Source: Streptosporangium carneum (lineage in GTDB: Bacteria > Actinomycetota > Actinomycetes > Streptosporangiales > Streptosporangiaceae). Taken from it: a DNA stretch of 64,000 bases. The position numbers were made by a program, and so were the translations under genes. Shown piece after piece: positions 1-7,377 of this stretch (its first letter is position 1; every line of letters starts with the position of its first letter). The stretch covers positions 248,001 through 312,000 of the forward strand of contig NZ_BSEV01000006.1 in assembly GCF_027922005.1 (NCBI RefSeq), in the 5' to 3' direction. The notes below the pieces were generated by a model. That model ran no database searches. It was not told where the DNA came from and was given only the letters and a program-made list of their open reading frames with translations.

Positions 1-467
1 GCGGCGACCGCCTGCCGCAGCGGCGCCAGGCCGACGGTGTCGTAGCCCATGCCGAGGGCGTAGCGCGGGTAGTGCTCGCTCGCGGCGGCGACCGCCTCGG
101 GGAGCGCCCTGGTCGCCAGGGGGGCGGCGCAGTGCAGCGGCAGCAGTCCGTCGTCCTCCGTGACGATCCAGGGGTTCTCCGTGCCCAGCGAGCCCGCGTC
201 GGGCAGCGCCGTCCAGCTTCCCGCGCCCTGCCTGCTCTCCAGGTATCCCTGCTCGCGGAGCCGGTCGTAGGCGGCGGTCACGGTGGTGCGGCTGACGCCC
301 AGCGCCTCGGCGAGGTGCCTCTCGGCGGGGACCCGCACCCGCACGGGCAGCCTTCCGTCGAGGATCAGCGACCGCACGGTCTCGGCCAGCGCCCTGTAGT
401 ACGGCCTGGCGTCGGGGTCGATCGCCAGGAGGCGGGCGAGCTGGACGCCACTCAGATACCGGTCCAT
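1..467 (-). CDS. MocR/PdxR-type GntR-family regulator, N-terminal part (cut by left edge)
   Basis: Transcriptional regulator of the MocR class: an N-terminal GntR winged helix followed by an aminotransferase-like PLP domain. The ATG at 467 gives MDRYLSGVQLARLLAID and a winged helix at about residues 20-85, with LAEALGVSRTTVTAAYDRL as recognition region and YLESRQGAG as wing. The start of the aminotransferase-fold domain (YPRYALGMGYDTVGLAPLRQ) runs off the window. The gene is divergent from the YczE-like gene at 543, the same pairing as ycxD/yczE in Bacillus subtilis, so it probably controls that gene. The effector is unknown; PLP is usual for the family. The 75-nt intergenic spacer carries inverted repeats, annotated separately. 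Confidence 0.85.
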   Translation of the reverse strand, partial: MDRYLSGVQLARLLAIDPDARPYYRALAETVRSLILDGRLPVRVRVPAERHLAEALGVSRTTVTAAYDRLREQGYLESRQGAGSWTALPDAGSLGTENPWIVTEDDGLLPLHCAAPLATRALPEAVAAASEHYPRYALGMGYDTVGLAPLRQAVA

Positions 468-477
468 GCAGACCACT

Positions 478-540
478 ATAAGGCCACTTATCGTGATTGG
501 CCCTTTTGCTAGAAGACAATGGCCTGAAGGATAAGGGCCA
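478..540. promoter_or_regulatory. Divergent MocR/yczE control region with two inverted repeats
   Basis: Two perfect inverted repeats lie between the divergent genes. ATAAG (478-482) pairs with CTTAT (487-491) around GCCA. TGGCCCTT (498-505) pairs with AAGGGCCA (533-540) around 27 nt. The second reaches the ribosome-binding region of the gene at 543. They are candidate operators for the MocR regulator; which one it binds cannot be told from sequence. Confidence 0.4.
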
Positions 541-542
541 TC

Positions 543-1148
543 ATGAGCGAAATCTCCCTTCCCACCCTCGGCTCGTTCCCCATCCGCCTCCTGCGTCTGT
601 ACGCCGGCCTGGCGCTCTACGGGGTGGGCATAGCCCTGCAGATCGAGTCCCACCTCGGCGGCAGCCCCTGGGACGTGTTCCACCAGGGCCTGTCCATCCA
701 CATGGGCCTGTCGATCGGCATGTGGATCATCCTGGTCGGCGCCCTGGTCATGCTGCTGTGGATCCCGCTGAGGCAGCGTCCCGGCATCGGCACCGTCAGC
801 AACGTCCTGTTCCTCGGCGTGTTCGCCGACGCCGCCATGTGGCTGGCCCCCACCCCGGAACCGCTGGTCGCGCGCTGGGCCTACCTGCTGCTCGGCGTCG
901 TCGCCACCGGCGCGGCGACCGGCATGTACATCGGCGCGGGCCTCGGCCCCGGACCGCGCGACGGGCTGATGACCGGCCTCAACCGCCTCGGCCTGTCCAT
1001 CCGCTCGGCCAGGACGATCATCGAGGCCACCGTGCTGGCCGCAGGCTGGCTGCTCGGCGGCACCGTGGGACTCGGAACCGTGGTCTTCGCCCTGGCGATC
1101 GGGCCGCTGAGCCAGTTCTTCATGCCCCTGATGCGTCCCAGAGGCTGA
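543..1148 (+). CDS. YczE/YitT-like integral membrane protein
   Basis: A 201-residue membrane protein with about five hydrophobic helices. It starts LRLYAGLALYGVGIALQIES and contains the conserved block LGGSPWDVFHQGLS and the glycine-rich GAGLGPGPRDGLMTGL, both typical of the YczE family. Function is unknown in the family. The gene is divergent from a MocR regulator, which suggests control by it. It ends 41 nt before the GH15 enzyme, so the two could be co-transcribed. The ATG at 543 follows AAGGATAAGGG, a modest ribosome-binding site. Confidence 0.8.
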   Translation: MSEISLPTLGSFPIRLLRLYAGLALYGVGIALQIESHLGGSPWDVFHQGLSIHMGLSIGMWIILVGALVMLLWIPLRQRPGIGTVSNVLFLGVFADAAMWLAPTPEPLVARWAYLLLGVVATGAATGMYIGAGLGPGPRDGLMTGLNRLGLSIRSARTIIEATVLAAGWLLGGTVGLGTVVFALAIGPLSQFFMPLMRPRG

Positions 1149-1189
1149 TCCGGGCCGCGTGGACGCGTGGAGGAGTTAGCGTCAAGCAC

Positions 1190-2950
1190 ATGCGGATCGA
1201 GGACTACGCGCTCATAGGCGACATGCAGTCGGCGGCCCTGGTCGGCCGCAACGGCTCCATCGACTGGCTCTGCCTCCCCCAGTTCGACTCCCCCGCGTGC
1301 TTCGCGGCGCTGCTCGGCGACAAGCACCACGGGCAGTGGTGGCTCGGCCCCGCCGACGCCCAGCGGCCTGAGGCGACCCGGCGGGGATACAAGGGCGAGT
1401 CCCTGGTGCTGGAGAGCGAGTGGGACACCCCGGACGGCACGGTCCGGGTCACGGACTTCATGCCGACCAGGCACGTCAACCCCGATCTGGTCAGAATCGT
1501 CGAGGGCGTCTCGGGCACGGTCGAGATGGCCACCGAGATCCGCATCCGCTTCGACTACGGCCGGATCGTGCCCTGGGTGCGCCGCACCGACGGCCTGCTG
1601 CAGGCCGTCGGCGGCCCCGACTCGGTCTGGCTGCACTCCCCCGTGCCGCTGCACGGCGGTGACTACGCCCACAAGGCGAGGTTCCGCGTCTCCGAGGGCG
1701 ACCGTCTGGCCTTCGTCTTCACCTGGCATCCCTCCCACCAGAGCAGGCCCGTCGAGATCGACCCCTTCGAGCAGCTGGCGGAGACCGAGGCGCTGTGGAA
1801 GGAGTGGGTGGCGCAGTGCACCTACCAGGGCCCGTGGCGTGAGGCCGTGGTCCGCTCGCTCATCACGCTCAAGGCGCTCACCTACGCCCCGACCGGCGGC
1901 ATCGTCGCCGCTCCGACCACCTCGCTGCCCGAGGACCTCGGCGGAGTCCGCAACTGGGACTACCGCTACTGCTGGCTGCGCGACGCCACCATGACGCTGG
2001 AGGCCCTCATCGGCGGCGGTTACCTGGACGAGGCCCGCGCCTGGCGCGCGTGGCTGCTGCGCGCCATCGCGGGCCGCGCGCAGGACCTGCAGATCATGTA
2101 CAGCGTGACCGGCGAGCGCAGGCTGACGGAGCTCGAGCTGTCCTGGCTGCCCGGATACGAGGCCTCCCGCCCGGTCAGGATCGGCAACGACGCGGTCACC
2201 CAGCTCCAGCTGGACGTCTACGGGGAGGTGATGAACTCCCTGTACCTCTCGCGCGCCTCGGGCATGGAGCCCGACCACCGGGCGTGGACCATCCAGCGTG
2301 AGCTCATCGGATACGTGGAGACCCACTGGGACGAGCCCGACGAGGGCCTGTGGGAGGTCAGAGGGCCGCGCAGGCACTTCACCCACTCCAAGGTGATGTG
2401 CTGGGTCGCCCTGGACCGGGCCATCAAGCAGGTGGAGCAGTTCGGCAGGACGGGACCGGTCGAGCGCTGGCGGGAGCTGCGCGACCGGATCCACGCCGAG
2501 GTCTGCCACAAGGCCTTCGACTCCGCGCGCGGCACCTTCACCCAGTCGTACGGCTCCGCCGAGCTGGACGCCTCGCTGCTGCTGATCCCGATGGTCGGCT
2601 TCCTTCCGCCGGAGGACCCCAGGGTGGTCGGCACCGTGGAGGCCGTCCAGCGCGAGCTGACGGTCGACGGCTTCGTGCTGCGTTATCCGGTGGACGAGGA
2701 CAACGACGTGGACGGGTTGCCGGGACGCGAGGGCGCGTTCCTGGCCTGCAGCTTCTGGATGGCCGAGGCGCTGGCGATGATCGGCCGCAAGGAGGAGGCC
2801 GTCGAGCTGTTCGAACGCCTGCTGTCGCTGCGCAACGACCTCGGCCTGCTCGCCGAGGAGTACGACCCCCGCTACGGCCGCATGGTCGGCAACTTCCCGC
2901 AGGCCTTCAGCCACGTCCCGCTGATCCACACGGCCCGCGCACTGAGCTGA
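1190..2950 (+). CDS. Glycoside hydrolase family 15 protein (trehalase/glucoamylase type)
   Basis: A 586-residue cytoplasmic enzyme of the GH15 class found in actinobacteria and mycobacteria, where characterised members hydrolyse trehalose or glucan ends by inversion. The N-terminal beta-sandwich begins MRIEDYALIGDMQSAALVGR and has NGSIDWLCLPQFDSPACFA. The (alpha/alpha)6 catalytic domain starts near residue 210 and contains NWDYRYCWLRDATMT, the most conserved GH15 trehalase block. There is no signal peptide. The reading frame stays open upstream to 497, but family alignment favours ATG 1190. GGAGG at 1169-1173 is rather far away (16 nt). Substrate cannot be settled by eye. Confidence 0.85.
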   Translation: MRIEDYALIGDMQSAALVGRNGSIDWLCLPQFDSPACFAALLGDKHHGQWWLGPADAQRPEATRRGYKGESLVLESEWDTPDGTVRVTDFMPTRHVNPDLVRIVEGVSGTVEMATEIRIRFDYGRIVPWVRRTDGLLQAVGGPDSVWLHSPVPLHGGDYAHKARFRVSEGDRLAFVFTWHPSHQSRPVEIDPFEQLAETEALWKEWVAQCTYQGPWREAVVRSLITLKALTYAPTGGIVAAPTTSLPEDLGGVRNWDYRYCWLRDATMTLEALIGGGYLDEARAWRAWLLRAIAGRAQDLQIMYSVTGERRLTELELSWLPGYEASRPVRIGNDAVTQLQLDVYGEVMNSLYLSRASGMEPDHRAWTIQRELIGYVETHWDEPDEGLWEVRGPRRHFTHSKVMCWVALDRAIKQVEQFGRTGPVERWRELRDRIHAEVCHKAFDSARGTFTQSYGSAELDASLLLIPMVGFLPPEDPRVVGTVEAVQRELTVDGFVLRYPVDEDNDVDGLPGREGAFLACSFWMAEALAMIGRKEEAVELFERLLSLRNDLGLLAEEYDPRYGRMVGNFPQAFSHVPLIHTARALS

Positions 2951-2960
2951 GACCCCGCCC

Positions 2961-3010
2961 CTCACCGCCCCTCACCGCCCCTCACCGCCCCGCCCCGCCC
3001 CTCACCGGCC
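2961..3010 (+). repeat. Short 10-bp tandem repeat after the GH15 gene
   Basis: CTCACCGCCC occurs three times head to tail at 2961-2990. A C/G-only variant and a partial CTCACCGGCC copy follow to 3010. It lies 11 nt after the stop codon and is probably a slippage-generated spacer. No hairpin is formed. Confidence 0.6.
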
Positions 3011-3142
3011 GCGTCCGCGGGGCGGGAGATCGGGCAGGTCCGGAAGTCCCGAAAAGTCGTGAAAAAATTTTTCCCCTCAGGTGCAACTAATCCCGGCGCA
3101 GGCCACTCTCATCTGTTGAACACCACCTGAAAGGAACGAACC

Positions 3143-3391
3143 ATGAGCGACTTCGCCACCTCCGACCTGGTCGACTACGACGGCGACGGCGGCACCGACG
3201 CCCAGCTGATCGACTACGACGGCGACGGCTACGCCGACGAGGAGCGCTACGACACCGACGGCGACGGCGTGACCGACGTCGTCTACCTCGACAACGACGG
3301 CGACGGCTACATCGACGAGGCGCGGGTCGACATCGACGGCGACGGGATCTCCGACTACACCCAGACCCAGGGGCCCTTCCCGACCGCCTGA
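3143..3391 (+). CDS. Acidic 82-residue protein with five DxDGDG repeats
   Basis: A small, strongly acidic protein made almost entirely of five copies of a 13-residue unit. Each unit starts DxDGDGxxD (DYDGDGGTD, DYDGDGYAD, DTDGDGVTD, DNDGDGYID, DIDGDGISD). Spacing of Asp and Gly matches calcium-binding loops of thrombospondin type 3, dockerin and EF-hand-like proteins, so each repeat probably binds one Ca2+. There is no signal peptide or membrane helix, so it is cytoplasmic unless exported by another route. A ribosome-binding site (GAAAGGAACG) precedes ATG 3143. It lies directly upstream of the GrpE-like gene. No function is assigned; a calcium buffer or sensor is a guess. Confidence 0.8.
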   Translation: MSDFATSDLVDYDGDGGTDAQLIDYDGDGYADEERYDTDGDGVTDVVYLDNDGDGYIDEARVDIDGDGISDYTQTQGPFPTA

Positions 3392-3408
3392 GCGCACGAC
3401 CCGGCCCA

Positions 3409-3466
3409 GCCCGTGTGATCCAATGTGATCTCACCAGGGGGGAACCCGGTCTCTGATCACACGGGC
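3409..3466. promoter_or_regulatory. 12-bp inverted repeat upstream of the GrpE-like gene
   Basis: GCCCGTGTGATC (3409-3420) is the exact reverse complement of GATCACACGGGC (3455-3466), with 34 nt between. A further TGTGATC copy lies inside (3424-3430). It could be a terminator for the upstream acidic-protein gene, although no T-run follows, or a two-site operator for the gene at 3488. Confidence 0.4.
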
Positions 3467-3487
3467 CGCCGACGAGGAAGACAACCG

Positions 3488-4603
3488 ATGAAACACCGAC
3501 GTGTGCTCCTGCCTCTGCTGCCGCTCCTGGTCGGCTTGGCGCTGACCGGCTGCGGTCTGCTGGGGGGAGGGACAGGCGGGGAGGCGGCGCCGGCCGCCAC
3601 GTCATCGGAACAGGCCAGGACCGGCGTCACGGGCAAGGATCCCGCCCGGCCCCTGCGCGAGAAGGGGCAGGGGATCACCCCCGTCGAGGCGGGGACGCCG
3701 GGCGGAGCGAAGAAGACGTCGCCGGTGCCGCCGCCGTCGCTGCCGATCCCGCTGCCACTGGCACTCGCGCTGGCGGCGGGTGTCATCGTGGCGGCCGCCG
3801 CGGCCGTCTACCTGTGGGCGCGCAACCGGCAGGCGGGAGGGCGAACGACCGCCTGGCAGGGCGGTCCCGGAACGTCGGGACCCGCGGGCGTTCCCGGAGC
3901 CCCGGGCCCTTCCGGCTTCCCCGGGACGCCGGGACCCTCGAACCTCCCGGGAGCACCGGGCCTCTCCGGCCCTCAGGAGCCACCCGGCCCCGCAGGCTCA
4001 GCGGGCGCGTCCGTCACGTCACCCGTGCCACCGCCCGGCATCGCGCCGACGCCCATGCCGCCCGCGCCGCCGGACAACGCGCCGACCGCGGCGTACCCCG
4101 TTCCGGGGGCGCAGCGGCCCCCGTGGCAGCCACCGGCCGCCGTACCACCGTCCGGACCTCCGGCGCGGGCCGGGGAGGGACAGCCTCCGCCCGCGTCCGA
4201 CCCGCTGGCGGACGCCCTGGTGGAGGTCGCGGGCAGCGGGATCAGTCAGGCGCTCACCCAACAGGTGGAGCGCCTCTTCGCCGAGGGCCATCCGGGGCGG
4301 GAGGCCCTGGTCGAGGCCTGCATCGGCTGTCGGGACCAGATCGCCGAGCGCCACCCCCAGCTGTCCGGGACGCTCCTGGACGGGCTGAACAGGGCCGGGA
4401 TCCAGGAGATCGTCGCGGACGGGCAGCGCTTCGACCCTCGGCTGCACGAGGCCTTCGGCACCGAGCCGACCGACCGGCCGGAACTGCACGACGTCGTGGC
4501 GGAGACCGTCAAGCGAGGGTACGCCGACGGCGGCCGGATGATCCGGGTGCCGAAGGTCGCCGTCTACCGTCACGAGACTCCAGGGAGCGAGACCTCGCCG
4601 TGA
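3488..4603 (+). CDS. Membrane-tethered GrpE-like nucleotide exchange factor
   Basis: A 371-residue protein of unusual build. Residues 1-22 form a lipoprotein-type signal ending LTGC (Cys22). Residues 23-85 are a low-complexity outer segment. Residues 86-111 are a membrane helix followed by ARNRQ, so the C-terminus should be cytoplasmic. Residues 120-235 are a Gly/Pro-rich collagen-like linker. Residues 296-361 resemble the beta-domain of GrpE, the exchange factor for Hsp70: LLDGLNRAGIQEI, RFDPRLHEAF, VKRGYADGGRMIRV. The long GrpE dimerisation helix is much reduced; CIGC at 279-282 precedes the head. ATG 3488 is chosen because it gives the signal sequence. Likely partner: the Hsp70-like protein at 9539-12133. 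The domain match is by eye; the function is inferred. Confidence 0.65.
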   Translation: MKHRRVLLPLLPLLVGLALTGCGLLGGGTGGEAAPAATSSEQARTGVTGKDPARPLREKGQGITPVEAGTPGGAKKTSPVPPPSLPIPLPLALALAAGVIVAAAAAVYLWARNRQAGGRTTAWQGGPGTSGPAGVPGAPGPSGFPGTPGPSNLPGAPGLSGPQEPPGPAGSAGASVTSPVPPPGIAPTPMPPAPPDNAPTAAYPVPGAQRPPWQPPAAVPPSGPPARAGEGQPPPASDPLADALVEVAGSGISQALTQQVERLFAEGHPGREALVEACIGCRDQIAERHPQLSGTLLDGLNRAGIQEIVADGQRFDPRLHEAFGTEPTDRPELHDVVAETVKRGYADGGRMIRVPKVAVYRHETPGSETSP

Positions 4604-4608
4604 GGCGC

Positions 4609-5157
4609 TCAGTCTCCGGTGAGTCCGGTCCGAAGCCGCCGCCTGGCCCGGTGGATCCAGGCCCTCACCGTGTTGACCGGCGCCCCGAGCGAGAGGGCCA
4701 CCTGCTCGTAGGTGAGCCCGCCGGCCCACAGCAGCAGCGCCTCCCGCTGGGAGACGGGCAGCGTGGCCAGCGCCGCGCGAAGGTCGGCCAGCCGGGCGAC
4801 CGAGTCCTCGAAGGGCTCGACGACCATGACCTCCTCCGCCAGCTCCGCCAGGAACTCCGCGTGGGGAGGACGGCGCCGGATCACCGCGTGGGCGGCGTTG
4901 CGCGCGATGACCAGGACCCAGGCCCTGAAGGGCGCCCTGCCCTGGAAGGCCGCCAGGCCCCGCCACGCGGCGAGCTGCGTCTCCTGCAGCGCGTCGAGCG
5001 CGTCGGCGCGGTTCCCGGTCAGGTGATAGCAGACGCCGAAGGCCTGGCGTCGCGCCGCCGACCACAGCTGGGCGAAGGCGGTCTCGTCACCCGCCCGCGC
5101 GGCGGCGACGAGAAGGCTCTCGTCTTCCACGGCACTGCTCAGCGACACGCTCGTCAT
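4609..5157 (-). CDS. ECF-type RNA polymerase sigma factor
   Basis: A 182-residue sigma-70 family protein with only regions 2 and 4, the ECF layout. Region 2 is about residues 17-85 (FAQLWSAARRQAFGVCYHLT, ALDALQETQLAAWRGL, FRAWVLVIARNAA). Region 4 is about 125-178 (LATLPVSQREALLLWAGG, YEQVALSLGAPVNTVRAWIH). It converges on the GrpE-like gene with a 5-nt gap and diverges from the dynamin operon by about 80 nt. No anti-sigma gene is adjacent, which is atypical. It may direct transcription of the neighbouring operons; that is inference. A GGGAGG motif lies about 12 nt before the ATG. Confidence 0.9.
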   Translation of the reverse strand: MTSVSLSSAVEDESLLVAAARAGDETAFAQLWSAARRQAFGVCYHLTGNRADALDALQETQLAAWRGLAAFQGRAPFRAWVLVIARNAAHAVIRRRPPHAEFLAELAEEVMVVEPFEDSVARLADLRAALATLPVSQREALLLWAGGLTYEQVALSLGAPVNTVRAWIHRARRRLRTGLTGD

Positions 5158-5236
5158 CGGTCACCCATCCTCCCGGGGTGGAAAAATCAGCCAATGACAT
5201 CACGTCGCACGATCGCCCGGTATGAGGTGGTCTGCC

Positions 5237-5470
5237 ATGATATTGGACCGTGATAATCCAAGCTTCCGGGCAACCGGTGACGAGTCAGACGACCTGACCA
5301 ACCTGCGTCGACTTCTCTTCGAGGCGGCCGGGGAACCTACCGAGGAGGAGAACCTGTACATGCTGGCGCGGACGTTCTCGTCGGATGACGCCGACCTCTC
5401 CCTGCTGCCCGATCCCGCCGTCTTCGCCCTCGCCCGCCGCGGGTGGCGCGTCCGCGGCGGTGACGCGTGA
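5237..5470 (+). CDS. Small acidic protein translationally coupled to the IniC-like GTPase
   Basis: A hypothetical protein of 77 residues from ATG 5237 (82 from the in-frame ATG 5222). It has no recognised domain, no signal peptide and no membrane helix. It is acidic, with a predicted helical stretch (DDLTNLRRLLFEAAGEPTEE) and an N/S/D-rich centre. Its TGA (5468-5470) overlaps the GTG start of the IniC-like gene (5467), so translation is coupled and the product probably works with that GTPase. It is first in the dynamin operon and divergent from the sigma factor gene. Function unknown; an adaptor or assembly regulator is a guess. Confidence 0.6.
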   Translation: MILDRDNPSFRATGDESDDLTNLRRLLFEAAGEPTEEENLYMLARTFSSDDADLSLLPDPAVFALARRGWRVRGGDA

Positions 5471-7293
5471 CCACGGGACCCGCCGACCTGCTGCGCCGTC
5501 TGTGCGACACCACCGCGGCCAAGCTCGCGGGGGCGGAGCTGCGTGAGCGGGTCTCGCAGGTGCGCGCGAGCCTCGACGCGCCACTGCGGGTCGCGGTCGC
5601 GGGCGCGGTGAGCAGCGGGAAGTCGACGCTGGTCAACGCGCTGCTCGGGCTGCCCGTCGCCCCGGTGGACGCGGGCGAGTGCACCTTCGTCGTCACCCAG
5701 TACGAGTACGGCGAGGACGACGGCCGCATCACGATCGAGCTGACCGACGGCGGCGTGGCCCACTCCCGCCTGCTGCCCGGCCACCGGCTCCCCTCCGAAC
5801 TGGGCGTGGACGTGGCCCGGATCCGGCGGCTGCGCGTCACGCTGAACCTGCCGTCGCTGCGCACCGTCACGATCGTCGACACCCCCGGCATGAACACGGT
5901 GACGGCCGCGAACGAGCGGGCCGCCCGGAGCATGCTGTTCGGCTCAGGGGACGAGGACGACCGCGCCCAGGCGATGATCTACGTGCTGCGTTACGTGCAG
6001 AAATTCGACGACACCACCCTCGCCGAGTTCCGCGGCCTCACCGACGCGTGCGGCATGAGCTGCGTCAACACCCTCGCCGTGCTCGGCCAGGTCGACCGGC
6101 GCGGCGACGAGGACGACCCGTGGCCGACCGCCCGCAGACTGGCGGCCAAGGGCTACCAGGACCTGCGGACCTCCGTCTTCGACGTGGTCCCGGTGATCGG
6201 CCTGCTGGCCGAGACCGCGCGGGCGTGCCCGCCCGGCGCCGACGAGTTCGAGGCCCTGTCCGTGCTGGCCGGACTCGACGAGGACGACCTCGAGGACTAC
6301 CTCCTCGACCTGAACGACTTCCGCTCGGCCTCCGACCTGCCCGTCCCCGCCGAGATACGGCAGCGCCTGGTCGAGCGACTGCACCGCTACGGCATCGCGA
6401 CCGCGGTCGAGGCCCTGCGGGCCGGCGAGGTCTCCGACGCCGCCGCGCTCGCCGCCCACCTGCTGGAACGGTCGGGATACTCCTCGGCGGGACGGGCGGC
6501 GACCGGCTCCGTGGCCGCGGGCATCGCCCACTTCGCCCGCCGCGCCGACCAGCTGAAGGCGCTGGACGCCCTGACCCGGCTCCGTGGGATCGCCCGCACG
6601 CCCGCGCTGGGCTCCGACCGCGCCACGCTGGACGCGCTGGCGGCCCAGCTCGACGAGAACAGGCCGATCGCGACCGCGCTGGGCAGCCTGCGGATCTTCG
6701 CCGCGGCGGAGGCCCTCGGCAGGGGAACGCTCGTCCTGAACGAGGAGATGACGGCGGAGCTCCTGCGCATGGCCCGCCACGACGAGCCCGCCGGACAGCT
6801 CGGCCTGCCCAGGGAGGCCTCGAAGACGGAGATCGCCGCCGAGGCCACCGCGGCCTCGATGCGCTGGCGCACGCTCGCCATGATGAGCGAGGGCCGCACC
6901 GGCGGGCACCGGGCCAGGGACGTGCTGACCGTCCTCGAGGACATCGTGGGCGACGCCCTGGCGGAGGACTCAGGCCCCGCCGTCGGGGGCGGCGACCCGC
7001 TTCCCCCGGTCAGCGTGGACCGTGGGGCGGTCGAGGCGTTGCGCGCCTCCCCGATGGTCCCCGCGGCCGACCGGCAGGCTCTGGAGCTCCTGCTCGCGGG
7101 CGCCGAGCTCGCGACCCAGCTCGGCGCGCCCCCCTCGTCCCCGCGCGCCGAGGTCGCGGGCTACGCCGCCGCGCTGGCCGCCAGGTTCCGCGTCCTGACC
7201 CACAGGCCGCTCCCCATCCGGCAGCGCAGGGCCGCGGAGACCCTCTGCGAGGCCTACGAGGCCATCTGGTCGCACTGCCAGAACGGCTCCTAG
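5467..7293 (+). CDS. Dynamin-like GTPase, IniC type
   Basis: A 608-residue bacterial dynamin-family GTPase. It resembles mycobacterial IniC along its length, for example AAHLLERSG followed by RRADQLKALDAL. The G1 loop is GAVSSGKST (residues 46-54), G3 is DTPG (138-141), and the G4 position reads LGQVD (206-210), degenerate as in IniC. The rest is alpha-helical (stalk), without an obvious membrane helix, so any membrane contact may come through the IniA-like partner. It is about 115 residues longer than IniC, mostly at the C-terminus. GTG 5467 overlaps the preceding stop. In mycobacteria the ini genes are induced by cell-wall inhibitors and IniA remodels membranes; a similar envelope role is inferred. 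Confidence 0.8.
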   Translation: MTTGPADLLRRLCDTTAAKLAGAELRERVSQVRASLDAPLRVAVAGAVSSGKSTLVNALLGLPVAPVDAGECTFVVTQYEYGEDDGRITIELTDGGVAHSRLLPGHRLPSELGVDVARIRRLRVTLNLPSLRTVTIVDTPGMNTVTAANERAARSMLFGSGDEDDRAQAMIYVLRYVQKFDDTTLAEFRGLTDACGMSCVNTLAVLGQVDRRGDEDDPWPTARRLAAKGYQDLRTSVFDVVPVIGLLAETARACPPGADEFEALSVLAGLDEDDLEDYLLDLNDFRSASDLPVPAEIRQRLVERLHRYGIATAVEALRAGEVSDAAALAAHLLERSGYSSAGRAATGSVAAGIAHFARRADQLKALDALTRLRGIARTPALGSDRATLDALAAQLDENRPIATALGSLRIFAAAEALGRGTLVLNEEMTAELLRMARHDEPAGQLGLPREASKTEIAAEATAASMRWRTLAMMSEGRTGGHRARDVLTVLEDIVGDALAEDSGPAVGGGDPLPPVSVDRGAVEALRASPMVPAADRQALELLLAGAELATQLGAPPSSPRAEVAGYAAALAARFRVLTHRPLPIRQRRAAETLCEAYEAIWSHCQNGS

Positions 7294-7377
7294 AGACCCC
7301 CTCGAACAACGCGCCGCCGGAACGGCTCCCGCGCGCGACGTGCCACCAGCAGATCCCCCGACAGGAGAGAACGGCAG

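Noticed and set aside
881..2965. Long open frame on the minus strand opposite the GH15 gene
   Set aside because: Antisense shadow caused by high GC; no domain, and the plus strand matches GH15 throughout.
3893..4010. Collagen-like Gly-Pro stretch as a separate structural protein
   Set aside because: It is an in-frame linker within the GrpE-like protein, between membrane helix and head.
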